Notes: generated by a model from the letters alone, not told the origin. DNA of 64,000 nucleotides from Taklimakanibacter sp050246735 (GCA_050246735.1 JBFWVM010000012.1:1-64000); one strand, 5' to 3'. Counted from the first letter of the stretch, positions 24,758-33,836 are shown. A program made the numbers and translations.

Positions 24758-27700
24758 GTGACGGTGCATAGGCGAAATCTTCATTCGGGGCTGCGCAGTT
24801 TGCGGCGATTTTGGAAAACGGCGGCGTTGGTACTCCTGTCTCTGACGGCGATCGTCGTCGTCGCCGGCGGGGTGCTGTTCGTCAGGCTGATGACCGGGCC
24901 GGTGTCGCTCGATTTCATGCGCGACCGCATCCAATCGCAGATCAACTCCAATCTCGGCGGCCTCAGGGTCAGGCTCGACGGCGTGATCGTGGAGCGCGAC
25001 GCCGATACCGGCATGCCGCATTTCCGCCTGCGCAATGTCGAGCTCACCGATCCGCAGGGCGAAGTCATCGCGCGCGCCCCGAAGGCGGCGATCGGCGTCG
25101 ACGGCAGCGAACTGATGAGCGGCACGGTGGTGCCCAAGCAGATCGAGCTGATCGGCCCGCGCATCGTCGTCCGGCGCACCCTCGATGGCGGATTCAAGCT
25201 CGGATTCGACGAGCATCACGCGGCCGACGGCCCGCGCAACGAAACCGGCAAATCCAACCAGGAGACCAGCCTCAGGCAGATTCCGCCGGAGACGCAAGGG
25301 GCCACCGTCATCGATTTCCTGAGCGGCACCATGCCGGGAGCGGAAAGGGCGACCGCCACCATTGCCAGTCTCGACAGCATACTGGTGAGCGACGCGGCGA
25401 TCCAGCTGATCGACGAGGTCAATTCCACCAGCCTCAGTATTCCGAAGGCCAGCCTCGCCTTCAAGCGCATGCCTTACGGCTTCACCCTGTTTTCGGAGGC
25501 ATCGATCGCCTCGGGCGGCGAGCCGTGGCGCGCCGAGATTTCGGCGAGCTACCGGCGCCAGCGCAAGTCCTTCGCGGTGTCCGCCCGGATCAGCGACCTG
25601 GTGCCGGCGAACATCGCCGACGACATTTTCGCGCTCTCCAAGCTCGCCCAGGTGAAGCTGCCGCTTTCCGGCCACGTCGAGATGGAGGTCAGCGAGAATG
25701 CCGAGATATTGAGCGGCTCGGCCGAATTCACGGCCGCCGCCGGCGAGGTCGGCCTGCCAGGTTTCATCGCCGAGCCCATCGCGGTCGACGAGGGCCTCCT
25801 GCGCATCGACTTCGATCCGCAGAGCGGCGGCATGGTCATCAGCAATTCGACCCTGCTCATCGGCGGCACGCCGGCGCAGCTCTCGGGCCGCATCACCCCC
25901 GTCCGCCAGGCCGACCGGCGGCTCGATGCGCTCAAGATAGAGATCAATGCGCGCAACCTGAGCCTCGATCCGAGCGCCAATGTCGATCAGGAGATCGCCA
26001 TCGACAGGGTGGACTTTTCCGGCGTCGCCTCGGTGCGCGAGCCGCGTTTCGACGTCGAGGACGCGGTGGTGATGGCCGGCAATGCCGGCATCAGGCTGCG
26101 CGGCACCTTCACCGGCGGCGAGCACTCGGTGGGCATCCGGCTCGCCGGCCGCCTGCGCGACATATCGGCCCCGCTGCTCAAGCGCCTGTGGCCGCCGATC
26201 ATCGCGCCCAACACGCGCAGATGGGTCAATACGAACATCCTGGCCGGCCGCATCACCGATGGCGAGTTCACCATCAATCTGCCGGTCGATGCCCTGGCGC
26301 AGGGGCTCGCGGCCAAGCTCATTCCCAATGACGCCGTCTCCGCCCGCTTCGGCCTCGAAGGCGTCACCACCACCTATTTCGGCGGCCTGCCGCCGATCAG
26401 CGAAGCCTCGGGCGAGGGCACTCTCGGCGGCGACACCTTTGCGCTCCGGCTCGACAAGGGCAAGGTCAAGGTGCCTTCGGGCAGGACGGTCGATCTGGGC
26501 AAGGGGACGCTCAGGATGACCTCGCTGCTGGCGCCGATGACGCCCGCCGACATCCACCTGGAATGCAAAGGCGATATTCCGGCTTTCCTCGAGTATCTCG
26601 ACCTCGATCCCCTGAACCTGGTGAGCAAGAGCGGCGGCAAGGCCAGGGCCATGACCGGCGACGCGACGGCGGCGGTGGACCTTCACCTGCCGCTGAAGAA
26701 GATCGTGTCGCGCGACGACGTCAAGGTGTCGGCCGTGGCCAAGCTGCGCCATGCGGGCCTGCGGAACGCGCTCGACGGCATCGATCTCAGCGACGGTTCG
26801 ATCGAGCTCAAGATCACCGAGGATGCGATCAGGGCGGAAGGGACCGCCAAGCTCAACGACTTCGCCGCCAGGCTCACCTGGTGGCGCGACGGCGGCGCCG
26901 ACCAGCCGCAGAACGCGGTCATCGAGACCGAGCTCGATGCCAAGGAGCGCGCCGCCATCGGCGCCGATGTCAGCGACTTCCTGGACGGCCCGGTGAAGGT
27001 CAAGGTGAGCCTTCAGGATTTTCGCGACGAGGTCGGCAGGATCAGGATCGAGGCCGATCTCTCCAAGGCGCAGCTTCGGCTGGCCGCCATCGACTGGTGG
27101 CGTCCGCCCTCGCCCAGGACGACGGCGACGTTCGACTATGTTCCGGGCGACGGCAAGAGCGGCCGCATCGACAACCTCACCATCAAGGGGGCCGATCTGC
27201 TGGTCAAGGGACAGATCAGCGTGGACAAGAGCGGCAACGTGTCGGAAGCGCGTTTCCCGACCATAGTCCTGAACGAGGACAACCGCTTCGGGGTGAGGGT
27301 CGTGCGCGGCGCCGATGCGACCAATGTCTCCATCAACGGGACGAGCTTCGATGCCCGCCCCCTGATCCGCTCGCTGTTCGCCAATCGCTCCGCTCCCGAG
27401 TCGCGGACGAAGAGCGTGCTGATCGTCGATGCGCTGATCGACAAGGTCTATGCGCATCGCGGCGAGGTCGTGAAAGGGGTGGCCGGAAGCTTCGTGCTGC
27501 GCAACGGCTATGTCGAGCGCGCCACCCTGAACGGCACGTTCTTCAGCGGCCAGCCGATCACCATCCGCGTCAATCCCGCCGGCGACGGCGGCCGCGACCT
27601 GCGCATCGCCGGCCGCGACGCGGGCTCCGCGCTCAGGGCCGCCAACCTCTATTCCAAGGTCGCCGGCGGCCAGATCGATTTCGTCGCGCGGCTGGGGGCC

Positions 27701-28219
27701 GGGGCCGACGCGACGGTGCGCAACGGCCGGCTGACCTTGCGCGATTTCGAGGTGCGCGACGAGGCGGCGCTGGCCGAGCTCGACCAGAAGGGCAGGCCCA
27801 AGAAAGCCGGGCCGCGGAGGGGCGGCGGCGTGGTGTTCTCGCGGCTGACGCTCCCCTTCACCAGCGACGCGCGCTTCATCCGCATCGGCGACACGCTGGT
27901 CAAGGGGCCCGAGCTCGGCGCCACCGCGCAAGGCCTCATCCGCAAGACCGACGGCGCCATCGACATCGACGGAACGATCATCCCGGCCTATGCGCTGAAT
28001 TCGGCGATCGGCGAGGTGCCGATCCTGGGCGACATCCTCACCGGCGGCAAGGGCGAGGGCATCTTCGGCCTGACCTATGCGCTCGGAGGTACGATGTCGC
28101 GTCCGCGCTTCCAGGTGAACCCGGTTTCGGCCATAGCACCCGGCATCCTGCGCAAGTTCTTCGAATACGGCAGCAGCGGCAACGGCCAGCCGACCCGGCG
28201 GAGGGAACGCAACGACTGA
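24758..28219 (+). CDS. Large AsmA-like (YhdP/TamB-superfamily) envelope protein
   Basis: About 1153 residues from GTG 24758 (GTG 24764 and GTG 24512 are alternatives). A single N-terminal membrane helix (ALVLLSLTAIVVVAGGVLFV) is followed by a very long, repetitive beta-rich region. It ends in an AsmA-like C-terminal domain (IIPAYALNSAIGEVPILGDI, GEGIFGLTYALGGTMSRPRF). AsmA-like proteins such as YhdP and TamB form hydrophobic-grooved bridges carrying phospholipid from inner to outer membrane; this protein has the right architecture for that. It ends 15 bases before the convergent tyrS. Start uncertain, family confident. Confidence 0.85.
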   Translation: MTVHRRNLHSGLRSLRRFWKTAALVLLSLTAIVVVAGGVLFVRLMTGPVSLDFMRDRIQSQINSNLGGLRVRLDGVIVERDADTGMPHFRLRNVELTDPQGEVIARAPKAAIGVDGSELMSGTVVPKQIELIGPRIVVRRTLDGGFKLGFDEHHAADGPRNETGKSNQETSLRQIPPETQGATVIDFLSGTMPGAERATATIASLDSILVSDAAIQLIDEVNSTSLSIPKASLAFKRMPYGFTLFSEASIASGGEPWRAEISASYRRQRKSFAVSARISDLVPANIADDIFALSKLAQVKLPLSGHVEMEVSENAEILSGSAEFTAAAGEVGLPGFIAEPIAVDEGLLRIDFDPQSGGMVISNSTLLIGGTPAQLSGRITPVRQADRRLDALKIEINARNLSLDPSANVDQEIAIDRVDFSGVASVREPRFDVEDAVVMAGNAGIRLRGTFTGGEHSVGIRLAGRLRDISAPLLKRLWPPIIAPNTRRWVNTNILAGRITDGEFTINLPVDALAQGLAAKLIPNDAVSARFGLEGVTTTYFGGLPPISEASGEGTLGGDTFALRLDKGKVKVPSGRTVDLGKGTLRMTSLLAPMTPADIHLECKGDIPAFLEYLDLDPLNLVSKSGGKARAMTGDATAAVDLHLPLKKIVSRDDVKVSAVAKLRHAGLRNALDGIDLSDGSIELKITEDAIRAEGTAKLNDFAARLTWWRDGGADQPQNAVIETELDAKERAAIGADVSDFLDGPVKVKVSLQDFRDEVGRIRIEADLSKAQLRLAAIDWWRPPSPRTTATFDYVPGDGKSGRIDNLTIKGADLLVKGQISVDKSGNVSEARFPTIVLNEDNRFGVRVVRGADATNVSINGTSFDARPLIRSLFANRSAPESRTKSVLIVDALIDKVYAHRGEVVKGVAGSFVLRNGYVERATLNGTFFSGQPITIRVNPAGDGGRDLRIAGRDAGSALRAANLYSKVAGGQIDFVARLGAGADATVRNGRLTLRDFEVRDEAALAELDQKGRPKKAGPRRGGGVVFSRLTLPFTSDARFIRIGDTLVKGPELGATAQGLIRKTDGAIDIDGTIIPAYALNSAIGEVPILGDILTGGKGEGIFGLTYALGGTMSRPRFQVNPVSAIAPGILRKFFEYGSSGNGQPTRRRERND

Positions 28220-28234
28220 GCGTCGAGAGAGCCT

Positions 28235-29491
28235 CTATGGCGCGGATTTGAGCAGCACATGCTTCTTGCGGCCCATCGACAGCTTGACGACGCCGTCCGC
28301 GTTCAACGCGCCCTCGGTGAGCTGCAGCCTGTCGTCGCTGACCGCGGCGTCGTTCACGCGAACCGCTCCGCCCTGGATCTGCCGGCGCGCGTCGCCGTTG
28401 GATGAGGCGAGGCCCGCCAGCACCAGCGCCTTGAGCAGCCCGACGCCGGCGCGGAAATCGGCTGCCGGCACGTCGATCGTCGGCAGGCCTTCGGCGGCCT
28501 GGCCTTCCTCGAAGGTGCGGCGCGCCGTCTCGGCCGCCTCGCCGGCCGCCACGCGCCCGTGGAGCAGGGTCGTGGCTTCCGTCGCCAGCGTCTTCTTGGC
28601 TTCGTTGATCTCGGCCCCGCCGAGGTCCGCCAGCCGGCCGATCTCGGCGAGCGGCAGGGTGGTGAAGAGCTTGAGGAATCGCGCCACGTCGGCGTCCTCG
28701 GTGTTGCGCCAGAACTGCCAGTACTCGTAAGGCGAGCGCATGTCGGCATTGAGCCACACCGCGCCCGCCGCGGTCTTGCCCATCTTGGCGCCGGAGGCGA
28801 GCGTGATGAGGGGCGTGGTCAGCGCGTAGAGCTGGTGCGTGCCCATGCGCCGCCCGAGATCGACGCCGGTGACGATGTTGCCCCACTGGTCGGAGCCGCC
28901 CATTTGCAGGTTGGTGCCGTGGCGGCGCGCGAGCTCGGTGAAATCATAGGCCTGCAGGATCATGTAGTTGAATTCGATGAAGGACATTTCCTGCTCGCGC
29001 TCGAGCCTGAGCTTCACCGAATCCATGCTCAGCATGCGGTTGATCGAGAAATGCCGGCCGATGTCGCGCAGCATGTCGATGTAGTTGAGCCTGGTCAGCC
29101 ACTCGGCGTTGTCGACCATGATGGCGTCGGTGGGCCCGTTCCCGAATTCGAGGAACCTGGCGAAGACGCTCTGGATGCCGCGCTTGTTGTCCTCGATCTC
29201 GGCGAGCGAGAGCAGCTTGCGGCCTTCGTCGCGGCCCGTCGGGTCGCCGACCCGGGTGGTGCCGCCGCCCATGAGGGCGATCGCCTTCTGGCCGGTCCGC
29301 TGGGCCCAGTAGAGCAGCATGATCTGGACGAGCGAGCCGACATGCAGCGAGCGCGCGGTGCAGTCGAAGCCGATATAGGCGTTGACCTCGTTCCTGGAGG
29401 CGAGCCGGTCCAGCCCCTCGGCGTCGGAGCATTGATGGATGTAGCCGCGGGCGGAAAGCGTGTTAAGGAACTCGGAGGAAAACCTGCTCAT
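28235..29491 (-). CDS. tyrS: Tyrosyl-tRNA synthetase
   Basis: A 418-residue class I aminoacyl-tRNA synthetase of the bacterial TyrRS type. The HIGH-like motif is SLHVGSL (after YIGFDCTA), the tyrosine pocket includes YMILQAYDF and GGSDQWGNI, and the KMSKS-like loop is GAKMGKT. A C-terminal S4 RNA-binding domain (about 350-415) ends in MGRKKHVLL. It charges tRNA-Tyr in the cytoplasm. Its start is divergent from anmK with 48 bases between them, so the two promoters must overlap. Confidence 0.97.
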   Translation of the reverse strand: MSRFSSEFLNTLSARGYIHQCSDAEGLDRLASRNEVNAYIGFDCTARSLHVGSLVQIMLLYWAQRTGQKAIALMGGGTTRVGDPTGRDEGRKLLSLAEIEDNKRGIQSVFARFLEFGNGPTDAIMVDNAEWLTRLNYIDMLRDIGRHFSINRMLSMDSVKLRLEREQEMSFIEFNYMILQAYDFTELARRHGTNLQMGGSDQWGNIVTGVDLGRRMGTHQLYALTTPLITLASGAKMGKTAAGAVWLNADMRSPYEYWQFWRNTEDADVARFLKLFTTLPLAEIGRLADLGGAEINEAKKTLATEATTLLHGRVAAGEAAETARRTFEEGQAAEGLPTIDVPAADFRAGVGLLKALVLAGLASSNGDARRQIQGGAVRVNDAAVSDDRLQLTEGALNADGVVKLSMGRKKHVLLKSAP

Positions 29492-29539
29492 GAACCGGCC
29501 TGACGTGTCGAGAGGCGGCTCATACCACGGGAAAAGCGC

Positions 29540-30652
29540 GTGTCAAAACACTACACCGCCTTGGGCCTCATGTCGGGGACATCGCTCGACGGCATCGATA
29601 TCGCGCTCGTCAGGACGGATGGCGAAGGCGCGGTGAAGCGCGGTCCGGCGCGGACCTACGCTTACGTTCCCGAGCAGCGCGCCATGCTCGAGGGAGCGCT
29701 GAAGGACGCTCTGGCCGTCACGGAGCGCAGCGAGCGTCCCGGCAGTCTCGCCGAGGTCGAATGGTCGCTGACCGAATGGCACGCCCTGGCGGTTGAATCC
29801 TTTTGTCGGGACATCGGTCTAACCGATTCGGAAATCGACGTGATCGGCTTCCATGGCCAGACCGTGATCCACCGCCCCGAGCGCCGCCTGACGCTGCAGC
29901 TCGGCGATGGACCGCTGCTGGCGCGCCGCCTCAGGGCCAAGGTGGTGTATGACCTGCGCGCCGACGACGTCGCCGCCGGCGGACAGGGGGCGCCCCTGGT
30001 GCCGGTCTATCATCGGGCGCTGGCGCAGGGCCTGGAAGTGCTGCCGCTCGCCTTTCTCAACATCGGCGGGGTCAGCAACGTCACCTGGATCGGGCCGGAC
30101 GGCGAGATCATCGCCTTCGACACCGGGCCCGGCAATGCGCTGATCGACGACTGGGCCCTCAAGGCGACCGGGAGCCCCCTGGACATGAATGGCCGGCTGG
30201 CTTTTGCCGGACGCGTGAACGAGGCCGTCCTCGCCCAGTTCCTGGGCGACTCCTTCTTCGAAGAGCGTCCGCCGAAATCGCTCGACCGCAACAGTTTCGC
30301 AGGGCTCGATCTCGCGGGGCTCAGCCCCGCCGACGGCGCCGCGACCTTGACCGCCTTCACGGCGCGTTCCGTTGCGCTCTCTCGCGCCTGGTTCCCGGCC
30401 GATCCCAGATGCTGGGTGATCTGTGGCGGCGGCCGCAAGAACCCGGTGCTGATGGCCGCCTTGCGCGCGAGCCTCGGTCTCGGCGCGGAGGCCGTCATTG
30501 CCGCCGAAGCGGCAGGCTTCAACGGCGACTCAATGGAAGCCGAGGCCTGGGCCTATCTCGCGGTGCGCAGCCTCCAGGGCCTGCCGATCACCTTCCCGGG
30601 CACCACCGGCGCGCCGGAACCCATGACGGGCGGCGTTCTGGCCGAAGCCTGA
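29540..30652 (+). CDS. anmK: Anhydro-N-acetylmuramic acid kinase
   Basis: A 370-residue cytoplasmic kinase that opens and phosphorylates 1,6-anhydro-MurNAc from peptidoglycan turnover, giving MurNAc-6-P. Signatures: GLMSGTSLDGIDIALV, GFHGQTVIHRP, LNIGGVSNVTW, FDTGPGNALIDDWA and ICGGGRKNP. It starts at GTG 29540. Its placement beside tyrS, divergently, is common in proteobacteria. Length is normal. Confidence 0.95.
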   Translation: MSKHYTALGLMSGTSLDGIDIALVRTDGEGAVKRGPARTYAYVPEQRAMLEGALKDALAVTERSERPGSLAEVEWSLTEWHALAVESFCRDIGLTDSEIDVIGFHGQTVIHRPERRLTLQLGDGPLLARRLRAKVVYDLRADDVAAGGQGAPLVPVYHRALAQGLEVLPLAFLNIGGVSNVTWIGPDGEIIAFDTGPGNALIDDWALKATGSPLDMNGRLAFAGRVNEAVLAQFLGDSFFEERPPKSLDRNSFAGLDLAGLSPADGAATLTAFTARSVALSRAWFPADPRCWVICGGGRKNPVLMAALRASLGLGAEAVIAAEAAGFNGDSMEAEAWAYLAVRSLQGLPITFPGTTGAPEPMTGGVLAEA

Positions 30653-30669
30653 CAAAGAAGGCCCCTGGA

Positions 30670-30696
30670 TGTCACAGTCGCGGTCCCTGTCTCGTC
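30670..30696 (+). promoter_or_regulatory. Predicted ECF41-type promoter of the carboxymuconolactone decarboxylase gene
   Basis: TGTCACA (30670-30676) and CGTC (30693-30696) are separated by 16 bases, matching the recalled target motif of ECF41 sigma factors (TGTCACA...CGTC). It stands 30 bases before the start of the gene at 30726, whose downstream neighbour encodes an ECF41 sigma factor. This fits self-regulation of the pair. Confidence 0.65.
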
Positions 30697-30725
30697 TCAT
30701 GGGTCGAACATGAAAGGAGCCGACC

Positions 30726-31178
30726 ATGAGACTTGCACCGAAATCCGTCGACCAGGAGCTCTTCAAGGCCGTTCTGGCGCTCGAGACGAAAGTCCGCGCC
30801 AGCGGCCTCGACGACAGGCTCTATCTGCTCGTCAAGGCCAGGGCATCGCAGATCAACAGCTGCGCCCACTGCATCGACATGCACATGAAGGAGCTCAGGG
30901 CCCGGGGCGAAAGCGAGGAGAAGCTCTTCCTCTTGAGCGCCTGGCGCGAGGCGGAGCGTTTCTTCACGCCGAAGGAAAGGGCGGCACTCGCCTGGACCGA
31001 GACGGTGACGCTCATCGCCGACACCCACGTGCCCGATCACGAGTGGGAGGCGGTGCGCAAGGAATTCAGCGAGGAAGAGGTGGCCAAACTCACTTTCGCC
31101 ATCGGCACCATCAATATCTGGAACCGCATCTCGGTGTCGTTCCGGACACCCCCGGGAACCAGGCCGGCGGACGCATGA
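30726..31178 (+). CDS. Carboxymuconolactone decarboxylase/AhpD-like protein (ECF41 partner)
   Basis: A 150-residue cytoplasmic protein of the AhpD/CMD fold with the redox motif C46-A-H-C49-IDMH53 (CxxCxxxH), the hallmark of alkylhydroperoxidase-like members. A strong AAAGGAG precedes the ATG. It is followed after 16 bases by the ECF41 sigma factor gene; such CMD genes are the standard genomic partners and often the sole target of ECF41 sigma factors. Actual substrate unknown; peroxide or thiol redox chemistry is inferred from the CxxC. Confidence 0.9.
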   Translation: MRLAPKSVDQELFKAVLALETKVRASGLDDRLYLLVKARASQINSCAHCIDMHMKELRARGESEEKLFLLSAWREAERFFTPKERAALAWTETVTLIADTHVPDHEWEAVRKEFSEEEVAKLTFAIGTINIWNRISVSFRTPPGTRPADA

Positions 31179-31194
31179 CGGCGGAAGGGTGGTC

Positions 31195-32088
31195 ATGGCT
31201 GCAGCGGATTTCGAAGCCCATCGCAAATACCTGACCGGCATCGCCTATCGCATGCTGGGCTCCTATGCCGAGGCCGAGGACGTCGTCCAGGACGTCTATC
31301 TGCGCTGGCACAAGGCCGACCGCGGCACCGTCGTCGATCCACGCAGCTTCCTGGCCCGGATCACGGCCAGGCTCTGTCTCGATATCCTCAAGTCGGCGCG
31401 CATGCGGCGCGAGACCTATGTCGGACAGTGGCTGCCCGAGCCGTTGATCGAGGGGCTCGTCGATGAAAGCCCGCCGGCTGAGGAACTGGCGGGCGATCTG
31501 TCGGTGGCCATGATGCTGGCGCTGGAGCGGCTCTCGCCGCTCGAGCGCGCCGCCTTCCTGCTGCACGACATCTTCGACATGGGGTTTCCGGCGGTCGCCG
31601 AGACGATCGGGCGCAGCGAGGAAAGTGCCCGCCAGCTGGCGTCGCGGGCGCGCAAGAACCTGCGCAGCGGCCGCCCGCGCTACAAGGTGGACGAGGCGGA
31701 AGAGAGCGCCATCACCCAGGCGTTCTTCACCGCTTCGCGCACCGGCGATTTCGTGGGGCTGTCAAAGCTTCTCGCCGACGACGTCGTCCTCAGGGCCGAT
31801 GGCGGCGGCAAGCGTACGGCGGCCACCAATATCCTGGAAGGCGTCGACCGGGTGGCGCAATTCATCGCGGGCTACGGCCTGAAGGGCTTCCCGCACCACG
31901 GCTTCCCGCCGGTGCGCTTCACCCGCGTCAACAACATGCCGGGCTTTGCCACGATCGAGGCCGACGGGCTGCCGCAGACCATGTCGCTCGAGATCGAGGG
32001 CGGCAGGATCGCCGCCATCTATGTGATGCGCAATCCCGACAAGCTGAAGCACGTCACAGCCGAGTGGATCAGGCAGGCCGGGCCGTGA
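31195..32088 (+). CDS. sigJ: ECF41-family RNA polymerase sigma factor with SnoaL-like C-terminal domain
   Basis: A 297-residue sigma factor with sigma2 (about 8-75, YRMLGSYAEAEDVVQDVYLRW), sigma4 (about 108-160) and a SnoaL/NTF2-like extension (about 170-290). All three diagnostic ECF41 motifs are visible: WLPEP in the linker (79-83), DGGGK (202-206) and NPDKL near the end (280-284). ECF41 proteins have no separate anti-sigma factor; the fused C-terminal domain controls activity. ATG 31195 is preceded by GGAAGG. The upstream promoter at 30670 fits its own target consensus. Confidence 0.93.
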   Translation: MAAADFEAHRKYLTGIAYRMLGSYAEAEDVVQDVYLRWHKADRGTVVDPRSFLARITARLCLDILKSARMRRETYVGQWLPEPLIEGLVDESPPAEELAGDLSVAMMLALERLSPLERAAFLLHDIFDMGFPAVAETIGRSEESARQLASRARKNLRSGRPRYKVDEAEESAITQAFFTASRTGDFVGLSKLLADDVVLRADGGGKRTAATNILEGVDRVAQFIAGYGLKGFPHHGFPPVRFTRVNNMPGFATIEADGLPQTMSLEIEGGRIAAIYVMRNPDKLKHVTAEWIRQAGP

Positions 32089-32119
32089 AAAAGCCGCGGA
32101 ACGCAGAGGTTCCGCGGCT
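32088..32119 (-). terminator. Strong intrinsic terminator of aqpZ
   Basis: On the minus strand a perfect 11-bp stem (32119-32109 pairing with 32102-32092, loop of 6) is followed directly by TTTTT. It lies 20 bases after the aqpZ stop. The same hairpin sits right after the convergent sigma factor gene, so it may also protect that mRNA end. Confidence 0.9.
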
Positions 32120-32139
32120 CATGACGCGAACCGTGAACG

Positions 32140-32829
32140 TTACTTCGTGTCGCCCAGGGCCTTGTCGACGACGCCCGCGACGAGCCCGCCGATGATGGGG
32201 GCGACCCAGAACAGCCAGAGCTGCTGCAGCGCCCAGCCGTCGGCGAAGAACACCGTCGCCGTGGAGCGCGCCGGGTTGACCGAGGTATTGGCGATCGGGA
32301 TCGACATGATGTGCATCAGCGTCAGGGTCAGGCCGATCGCCAGGGGAGCGAGCGCGCCCGCGCCATTGGCCCGCGTCACGCGGCAGATGACCAGGACGAA
32401 GAGGAAGGTCTGGACGATCTCCGCGAGCAGGGCAGCGATCAGCGAGAAGCCGGCCGGCGAATGCTCGCCATAGCCGTTGGAGGCGAATCCGCCGGCGGTG
32501 AAGTCGGCCTTGGTGCTGAGCATGATGTAGAAGAACAGCGCCGCCAGGAAGCCGCCGACGAGCTGGGCGACGATATAGGGAACGATGTCCTTGGTGTCGA
32601 AGCGGCCTGCCGACCACAGGCCGAGCGTGACGGCCGGATTGAAATGGCCGCCGGAGATCGGACCCAGCGCATAGGCCATGACCACCACCGCGAGGCCGAC
32701 CGCGATGGCGACGCCCAGAATGCCCGAGCCGCCGCCCAGGGCCGAGAAGGAAACGAGAGCGGCGCCGAGGACGGCCGCGACCAGGGTGAACGTGCCGATG
32801 AGCTCGGCAACCAGCTTATTCATGTTCAT
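32140..32829 (-). CDS. aqpZ: Aquaporin Z
   Basis: A 229-residue six-helix channel with both NPA boxes (HFNPAVT and SVNPARS). The Arg directly after the second NPA, a narrow loop and a LMHIMSIPIANTSVNPARS helix indicate a water-selective AqpZ-type channel rather than a glycerol facilitator. It moves water across the inner membrane in osmotic stress. The start is at 32829 or the second ATG two codons on. A strong terminator follows. Confidence 0.95.
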   Translation of the reverse strand: MNMNKLVAELIGTFTLVAAVLGAALVSFSALGGGSGILGVAIAVGLAVVVMAYALGPISGGHFNPAVTLGLWSAGRFDTKDIVPYIVAQLVGGFLAALFFYIMLSTKADFTAGGFASNGYGEHSPAGFSLIAALLAEIVQTFLFVLVICRVTRANGAGALAPLAIGLTLTLMHIMSIPIANTSVNPARSTATVFFADGWALQQLWLFWVAPIIGGLVAGVVDKALGDTK

Positions 32830-32970
32830 CTGACATCCCCATCTTTGAACAGCCGGTCTCGGCTTTTAAACCGATTCGGCGGGGCTGCCACGAGCCAGCC
32901 ACAATTCGCCGGCGGGCAGGTTCACGGGCTTCGGGGGGATAGAAATTCCGTAACGTTATCGGCGGGCCGA

Positions 32971-33618
32971 TCAGGCCTCGCGGGCCAGCCGCTTGTCGAG
33001 ATAGGTGGCGCAGATCTTGGTCAGTTCGTCGATCTTGTCCTGGAAGAAGTGGTTGGCGCCCGCCAGCACCCTGTGCTCGATGACGATGCCTTTCTGCGTC
33101 TTGAGCTTGGTCACCAGAGTGTTGACGGCTTCGGGCGGCGTCACCGTGTCCTTGTCGCCATTGACGAAGAGGCCGGAAGCCGGGCAGGGGGCGAGGAAGG
33201 AGAAGTCATAGTGCTTGGCGAGGGGGGCGACCGAGATGAAGCCCGAGATCTCGGGTCGGCGCATGAGGAGCTGCATCGAGATCCAGGCGCCGAAGGAGAT
33301 GCCGGCGATCCAGCAGATCTTGGCCTCGCGGTTGTGGGCCTGCAGCCAGTCGAGCGCGGAGGCGGCATCGGAAAGCTCCCCGGCGCCGTTCTCGAACAGG
33401 CCCTGGCTGCGCCCCACCCCGCGGAAATTGAACCTGAGAACCGAAAAGCCGCGCTGCGCATACATGTAATAGAGCGAATGGACGATCGGATTGTTCATCG
33501 TGCCGCCGAAGCTCGGATGAGGGTGAAGCAGGATCGCGATGGGAGAGCCTTGGGCTTTGGAATGATGGTAACGTGCTTCGATCCGGCCGGCCGGCCCATT
33601 GAAAATCACTTCAGGCAT
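32971..33618 (-). CDS. Alpha/beta hydrolase, small dienelactone-hydrolase-like
   Basis: A 215-residue cytoplasmic alpha/beta-hydrolase with nucleophile Ser in GISFGAW, an Asp in NGDKDTVTPPE and a His in GANHFF, a complete triad. LLHPHPSFGGTMNNPIV and LRFNFRGVGRSQG are typical of a family found beside suf operons in rhizobia. Substrate unknown. It is divergent from the Rrf2 regulator gene; the IscR-type box at 33681-33705 lies 62 bases upstream of its start and could affect it too. Confidence 0.82.
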   Translation of the reverse strand: MPEVIFNGPAGRIEARYHHSKAQGSPIAILLHPHPSFGGTMNNPIVHSLYYMYAQRGFSVLRFNFRGVGRSQGLFENGAGELSDAASALDWLQAHNREAKICWIAGISFGAWISMQLLMRRPEISGFISVAPLAKHYDFSFLAPCPASGLFVNGDKDTVTPPEAVNTLVTKLKTQKGIVIEHRVLAGANHFFQDKIDELTKICATYLDKRLAREA

Positions 33619-33680
33619 GAGCGAATGGCGATCCTGTTCTGCATCTGGCGGGTCGTTGAAATCGGGTGAAGGCCGGCGAA

Positions 33681-33705
33681 ATAGTTGACTCCGGTAGTCG
33701 GATAT
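33681..33705 (+). promoter_or_regulatory. IscR type-1-like operator of the suf operon
   Basis: A 25-bp imperfect palindrome with ATAGTTGACT on the left and AGTCGGATAT on the right fits the IscR type-1 consensus at 20 of 25 positions; four of the five mismatches are in the central spacer. The TTGACT inside it is followed after 17 bases by TATTTC, so the operator probably covers the -35 of the suf promoter. The gene downstream encodes an IscR-like [2Fe-2S] regulator, implying autoregulation. Confidence 0.8.
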
Positions 33706-33718
33706 TCTATTTCCCTTG

Positions 33719-33735
33719 TTTAGAATTGTTCAAAG
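33719..33735 (+). promoter_or_regulatory. Irr-like iron control element
   Basis: TTTAGAATTGTTCAAAG resembles the rhizobial iron control element bound by Irr (TTTAGAA-N3-TTCTAAA): the left half is perfect and the right half matches 5 of 7. It lies 14 bases after the IscR box and about 100 bases before the regulator gene. Suf operons of Alphaproteobacteria are known targets of Irr-type regulation. Confidence 0.55.
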
Positions 33736-33836
33736 AAATATAGAATCCCTCGGGACGCCGGTGAAGCCCGGCTCTTAGCACGGCTGCGGGGGAAAATGGC
33801 AAGTTTTCTCAAGGCGGCTGCAACGGAAAAACGATC

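Noticed and set aside
24557..27931. 1100-codon minus-strand frame opposite the AsmA-like gene
   Set aside because: No motif, shadow-type composition; the plus strand ends in a recognised AsmA-like C-terminal domain.
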